Assembly: GCA_028875075.1 (NCBI GenBank)
Contig: JAPPGF010000009.1
Coordinates: 22,492-86,491, forward strand
From: Gemmatimonadota bacterium
GTDB taxonomy: Bacteria; Gemmatimonadota; Gemmatimonadetes; Longimicrobiales; Gaopeijiaceae
Length of the DNA: 64,000 bases
Direction: 5' to 3'
The position numbers and the translations under genes are program-made. Every line of letters starts with the position of its first letter. Positions within the stretch are counted from its first letter, which is position 1. Of this stretch, positions 60,564-64,000 are shown in pieces. The notes beneath the pieces are model-generated. The model did not search any database. It was given only the letters and a program-made list of their open reading frames with translations, and was not told where the DNA came from.

Positions 60564-61697
60564 TCACGCCTCTCTCCCTCTCCCCAGACGCGTCGCGACC
60601 CAGAAGAACAGCCCGCCGGTAAAGGCCAGCGCCAGCACCGCGCTCAGCCGCTCCCCGGCATCGACGCCCAGGTACCAGGCGGCGCACACGATGGTCGCGC
60701 ACGAACACAGCACCAGGGTCCGGGCGTCCCTGCCGAGCCCGTAGGAGAGCCCGCACGCTCCAGCGCCGGCCACCACGGCCGCGGCGCCCAGCGCGGGCAG
60801 GTCGTACAACTCGAGCGCGGTCGCGAAACCCAGCGGAATGGCGAGCAGGACCGACGCCGCCAGGTGGAGGCTGTAACGAGCGCTCCTCAGCGTAGATGGA
60901 GCCCGATGGATGCCCCAGAGGGCCAGAGCCGTCACCAGCAGGAGCCAGGCGTCCAGCGCCAGAAGCGTCTCGTCGCCGAGTTCGAGGGGCCCGGCGGCCG
61001 TCATGCCGGCCAACGGATACCCCGCGTAGAGACAGACCGCGAAGGCGTAGAGCGTGCGCCGCGAGACGGCCTCCGCGCGACCGGCGCGCAATAGCATGCC
61101 CAACACCGCGAGCGTCGAGAACAACGCTCCGTCCAGGACCCAGATGATGATGTCGGCGTCCAGATCGAAGGCCCGGAAGAGGAACGCCGCCAGGAAGCCG
61201 TAGCCCAGAGCCGTTGCCACGGCCGGCATGACCGGGTTGCGGCGCACAAAGACGGGTATGGTCGCGGCGGGAGTCGCCAGGGCGAGCAGGCCGACCGCGA
61301 CGCCTCCCGCCGTCGCGTTATCCCATGCCTCCATGGAGTACACGTACGCGGAGAGGAGGAGAATCAGGCCGCTGGTCTGAAGCGCGTAGGTCACCGGCAC
61401 GTAGCGTCCCGCGGCCTCGCGGCGCATCCCCAACAGGACGATGGCGATCCCCGTCCCGGCGATGGCGTAGGCTCGCGCCCCGGGTCCCAGCTCGGGCCAC
61501 GACCAGCCGAAGAAGGTGACAGCTGCGATCACTAGGAGAATGCCCGCGGTGCCCGAGACGGCGTATTGGAGGAGCCGGTGCCGCCCGCCCCGCACGCTGT
61601 CCGCGTGTTCAGCTCGCAGCTCCGCCGCCAGATCGCCGGAGATCAGCCCGGCATCCTCCCATCGCTCGATGGCGGACTCGATGTCGTTCCTGCTCAT
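60564..61697 (-). CDS. DUF2157 multi-pass membrane protein
   Basis: The 377-residue protein begins with a short soluble helical domain (IESAIERWEDAGLISGDLAA) typical of DUF2157. About ten hydrophobic helices follow, such as YAVSGTAGILLVIAAVTFFG, AYAIAGTGIAIVLLGM and LLALDAWLLLVTALALWG. Function of the family is unknown; it is found in the inner membrane of many Gram-negatives. No operon partner is evident. Confidence 0.82.
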   Translation of the reverse strand: MSRNDIESAIERWEDAGLISGDLAAELRAEHADSVRGGRHRLLQYAVSGTAGILLVIAAVTFFGWSWPELGPGARAYAIAGTGIAIVLLGMRREAAGRYVPVTYALQTSGLILLLSAYVYSMEAWDNATAGGVAVGLLALATPAATIPVFVRRNPVMPAVATALGYGFLAAFLFRAFDLDADIIIWVLDGALFSTLAVLGMLLRAGRAEAVSRRTLYAFAVCLYAGYPLAGMTAAGPLELGDETLLALDAWLLLVTALALWGIHRAPSTLRSARYSLHLAASVLLAIPLGFATALELYDLPALGAAAVVAGAGACGLSYGLGRDARTLVLCSCATIVCAAWYLGVDAGERLSAVLALAFTGGLFFWVATRLGRGREA

Positions 61698-61891
61698 CCA
61701 GATTCCAAGGTTGCAGCTACCGGGTCAAAGCTTGGACACGACCTCCGTGGCCCACTGCTTCCCACGTGCTCACCCTCGAACTTGCTGTCGATGCGACGCC
61801 ACGGGGACCGCGCTGCTGCTGGCCCCATCAAGATGCCCGGTCGCACCCGGCCAGGCATGGACCACACGTCACGGCAAATCGCCGCTACGGG

Positions 61892-62038
61892 TCAGAGTAG
61901 CCCGAGCTGCTCGCATCCGGGAACGGGGACCCCGATGATCTCCGCGTACGCCGCCAGGTCAAAGTACTGCGGGAACGTCTTGTAGAACTCGTGCAGCCGG
62001 CCCCTCTCATGCAGGAACTCGAGCAATTCTCCGGTTGC
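61892..62038 (-). pseudogene. C-terminal remnant of an unidentified gene
   Basis: After an in-frame TGA the minus strand reads ATGELLEFLHERGRLHEFYK, TFPQYFDLAAYAEIIGVPVP and GCEQLGLL, then a stop at 61892. It has clear coding character but no start. It looks like the tail of a soluble helical protein whose front was lost. I cannot name the family. Confidence 0.4.
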
Positions 62039-62145
62039 TCAACTTCTCCCGGTCCCCGAGGCCGGTGTTCACGGCCGTGCCGCTAGACGCGAGCGGAAAG
62101 CGGCAAGCGACTCGGCCAACTGCTGATTCGTAAGGGGTCCCCATC

Positions 62146-62223
62146 CTAGCGCCGGGACCGCAGGTGCCGATCGGCCAGCCAAGCACCGATCAGAATACAG
62201 AGCAACGCCTCAAGCAAGCTCAT
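62146..62223 (-). CDS. Possible 25-aa membrane peptide
   Basis: ATG 62223 lies inside the end of the upstream ORF and overlaps it by 14 bases. The product is SLLEALLCILIGAWLADRHL plus RSRR: one hydrophobic helix and a basic tail. This is the form of small membrane toxins or regulatory peptides. The evidence is position and composition only. Confidence 0.3.
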   Translation of the reverse strand: MSLLEALLCILIGAWLADRHLRSRR

Positions 62224-62791
62224 CTCGGACAGCCGGGATCTCTAGGAACTCAGCAATCAGCGTGGCCAAGTTGCCCCGCCGATCCCTTGCCCGCTGGATG
62301 TCCGAAAGCGGAGTGATGGCCGAGGCTCCAGCAGCGGAGCCGCTCCGATAGTCAGGGCCTGTGACGTCGTCACCGACGATCGTCTGGATGTTCGCGCCGG
62401 CCCGAAGCGAGAGCCTCGTCTGCGCCCGCAGCGTGCCAGGCACCGCTACGGCGAGCGTCAGCGTCAGCGCCAGCGACCATACGACGAGTTGGCGATTGCG
62501 GACCCTACCGACCACTCGTGCGACGACGCCATATGCGAGGCCGTTGCTGATCGCGATCAGGGCGATGACACCCCAAGCGCCACCTGGGACTGAATTCTGG
62601 AACGGGAGCGTGAGTATGGTGCCTGGCACGGTCAGAAGTGAGAGGATCGCGTGAGCCGGGGGCACGCCGCCCAACAGGAAGGGCGTGTTCAGGAGCACGA
62701 GCACAAAGCCGAGGACAAAGGACCACCAGAAGATTCGCCCGGCCCCTTGGACGCGGCCGATCCTCCCGGAGCCGCTCCTCGAGGGCTTCAA
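62210..62791 (-). CDS. Membrane protein of composite appearance, 193 aa
   Basis: A TTG start at 62791 overlaps the stop of the zinc-ribbon ORF (TTGA). The first ~110 residues have three hydrophobic helices (WWSFVLGFVLVLLNTPFLLG, LSLLTVPGTILTLPF, WGVIALIAISNGLAYGVVAR). The next part looks like a signal peptide and the first strand of an outer-membrane barrel (LALTLTLAVAVPGTLRAQ, then TRLSLRAGANIQTIVGDDVT), after which it ends without further strands. It may be a fusion of two decayed genes. Confidence 0.4.
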   Translation of the reverse strand: MKPSRSGSGRIGRVQGAGRIFWWSFVLGFVLVLLNTPFLLGGVPPAHAILSLLTVPGTILTLPFQNSVPGGAWGVIALIAISNGLAYGVVARVVGRVRNRQLVVWSLALTLTLAVAVPGTLRAQTRLSLRAGANIQTIVGDDVTGPDYRSGSAAGASAITPLSDIQRARDRRGNLATLIAEFLEIPAVRDELA

Positions 62792-63012
62792 GCGGGCGGC
62801 CCCGAGGGGCCATCGTCGGCCTCCAGCTGGTATCCACAATAGTTGCAGGTCAGGGTGCGTGTCGTCCCCGACCACGCGACGAACATGATCACGAGATGGT
62901 CCGCACTGTCCGCGCAGACGGGACAGCAGTAGTGAGCCGGCTCGGTCGTCGATGCGAGAACGATGCCGTCGCCCAGACGCTGAGTCGTGTATCTCGGGAT
63001 TCCGGCCGCCAC
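62788..63012 (-). CDS. Small zinc-ribbon protein, 74 aa
   Basis: GTG 63012 follows GGAGG with six bases between. The product has two Cys pairs, YCCPVCADSADHLVIMF and LTCNYCGYQLEADDG, about 25 residues apart, a classic zinc ribbon. It is encoded divergently from the sensor-kinase gene and overlaps a membrane-protein ORF downstream. Confidence 0.55.
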   Translation of the reverse strand: MAAGIPRYTTQRLGDGIVLASTTEPAHYCCPVCADSADHLVIMFVAWSGTTRTLTCNYCGYQLEADDGPSGPPA

Positions 63013-63165
63013 TGGTAGCCTCCACCAATCGAGACCAAGACACCCATAAATGTAGCGGACCGTATGTGATTCGTAGGCGATAGAAAGTGGTGTTGCGACG
63101 ATGTTATGGCGATATTTTGACCGTGACCGTGTAGGCACGGCACCAGAGCCGATGAGGGACAGCCG

Positions 63166-64000
63166 ATGACGAAGGATTCCGATGTGTCGCTCCGGCAGAT
63201 CGAGGCGTTACGCGAGCGCAACTCCAGGCTGTCCGGGGCTCTGCTGCGGATCAGCGCGAGCCTCGATCTCGACACCCTGCTGCGGGAGTTGGTCGACAGC
63301 GCTCGCGCGTTGACTGGCGCCCGTCACGGCGCGATCACCGTCGGCGACGCGAGGGCTCGGCCGAAGCGGTTCGTCAGCTCCGGCCTGACGCCGGACGAGC
63401 ACCGGCAGCTGGCAGAGTGGGGTGACGGGCCGCGGCTGTTCGAGCACCTCGGCGAGCTGTCGCGCCCGTTGAGGGTCGCGGACTTGCCCGGCTACGTCCG
63501 CTCACTCGGCCTGAGCGCCCCCCTGCTGCCCTGCACGACTCTTCAGGGCGCGCCGATCCGTCACCGGGGCGTTCACGTGGGCACCCTCGTTCTTACGGAG
63601 AAGGATGGCGGGCGGGAATTCACGAGCGAGGACGAGGAGGTGCTCGTGTTGTTCGCGTCGCAGGCGGCGACGGCGATCGCCAACGCCAGGGCGTACCGGG
63701 ACGAACAGCGTGCGAGAGCGAACCTAGAGGCGCTGGTGGACACCGCGCCCGTGGGCGTGGTGGTCCTCGATGCCAGGACCGGCGATCCGGTGTCGCTGAA
63801 CCGGGAAGCGAGACGGATCGTGGACGGACTCAAGATGCCGGACCGCTCCGTGGAGCAGCTGCTCGAGGTGGTGACGGTCCGGCGGGGCGACGGGCGCGAG
63901 GTCGCCCTGACGGACTTCCCGCTGGCGCAGCATCTCAGCAGCGCCGAGCCGCTGCGCACGGAGGAGATCGTGCTCACGGTTCCCGACGGCCGGAGCGTGA
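63166..64000 (+). CDS. GAF-PAS sensor kinase, N-terminal part (runs off the window)
   Basis: ATG 63166 follows GAGGG. The 278 residues seen contain a GAF domain (LLRISASLDLDTLLRELVDS, ARALTGARHGAI, SSGLTPDEHRQLAEWGDGPR, ATAIANARAYRDEQRARANL) and the start of a PAS-like domain (LVDTAPVGVVVLDARTGDPV, SLNREARRIVDGL). They align block by block with the hybrid kinase at 18967-21279 (for instance SGLTPEEHGTLAQWPDGLRL there). The rest, probably kinase, receiver and winged helix, lies beyond base 64000. Confidence 0.85.
   Translation, partial: MTKDSDVSLRQIEALRERNSRLSGALLRISASLDLDTLLRELVDSARALTGARHGAITVGDARARPKRFVSSGLTPDEHRQLAEWGDGPRLFEHLGELSRPLRVADLPGYVRSLGLSAPLLPCTTLQGAPIRHRGVHVGTLVLTEKDGGREFTSEDEEVLVLFASQAATAIANARAYRDEQRARANLEALVDTAPVGVVVLDARTGDPVSLNREARRIVDGLKMPDRSVEQLLEVVTVRRGDGREVALTDFPLAQHLSSAEPLRTEEIVLTVPDGRSV

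Noticed and set aside
1..64000. CRISPR array
   Set aside because: No regularly spaced direct repeats of 20-40 bases were seen anywhere; the only repeats are the three intergenic copies and the cusA fragment.

Overview
The window is GC-rich DNA from a Gram-negative bacterium. It encodes TonB-dependent and other outer-membrane barrels, a TolC-type channel and many lipoprotein-signal enzymes. The mix of a carboxypeptidase-regulatory/TonB receptor, serial small outer-membrane barrels, secreted amidohydrolases and amidases, a penicillin acylase and an MpaB-type oxygenase fits Gemmatimonadota best. That placement is an inference from gene content only; no rRNA or other firm taxonomic marker is present.

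Layout. 1-3.2 kb is a lower-GC defence patch: a TIR-like (ThsB/MTH538-type) protein and a DUF262-DUF1524 (GmrSD-type) type IV restriction enzyme. 3.3-10.2 kb holds a secreted methyltransferase and a complete CusC-CusB-CusA type copper/silver efflux operon. 10.3-14.2 kb has an orphan low-GC trpF, a GIY-YIG/zinc-ribbon protein and a TonB receptor. 14.5-24.2 kb carries three outer-membrane barrels in a row (one frameshifted in a G7 tract), two solute-binding lipoproteins, a single-chain kinase-receiver-DNA-binding sensor and small genes. 24.5-33.9 kb is mainly small-molecule enzymes: amidase, alpha/beta hydrolase, MFS exporter, SAM methyltransferase, amidohydrolase and a trans-sulfuration enzyme. 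34-36 kb has a cold-shock gene with a long leader, a broken Sel1-repeat gene and the 3' half of a tRNA-Ala that looks like an attachment-site scar. 36-49.5 kb has a second branched-chain-type binding lipoprotein, dihydropyrimidinase, a copper amine oxidase, two overlapping HNH nucleases (one with an EVE/PUA-like N-terminus), a penicillin acylase, a Fic protein and a thioredoxin/CcdA pair. 49.6-54.6 kb is an sbcCD operon led by three tiny overlapping ORFs. 55-64 kb holds a phosphodiesterase, a MazG-like enzyme, an XRE regulator with its operator, an MpaB-family oxygenase, a DUF2157 membrane protein and the start of a second sensor kinase, a paralogue of the one at 19-21 kb.

Two themes stand out. 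First, a ~145-bp intergenic promoter/operator repeat occurs three times (about 14.55, 21.35 and 58.80 kb). Each copy has a 17-bp-spaced -35/-10 pair and an upstream CATG-type inverted repeat, which suggests a shared and so far unnamed regulon or element. Second, the window is full of scars: a 67-bp cusA fragment 40 kb away from intact cusA, an IS3 transposase tail, and fragments of threonine dehydratase, preT, a LuxR regulator, a Sel1 protein and two homologous copies of an unidentified C-terminus. Together they point to repeated recombination and gene loss between otherwise intact operons.
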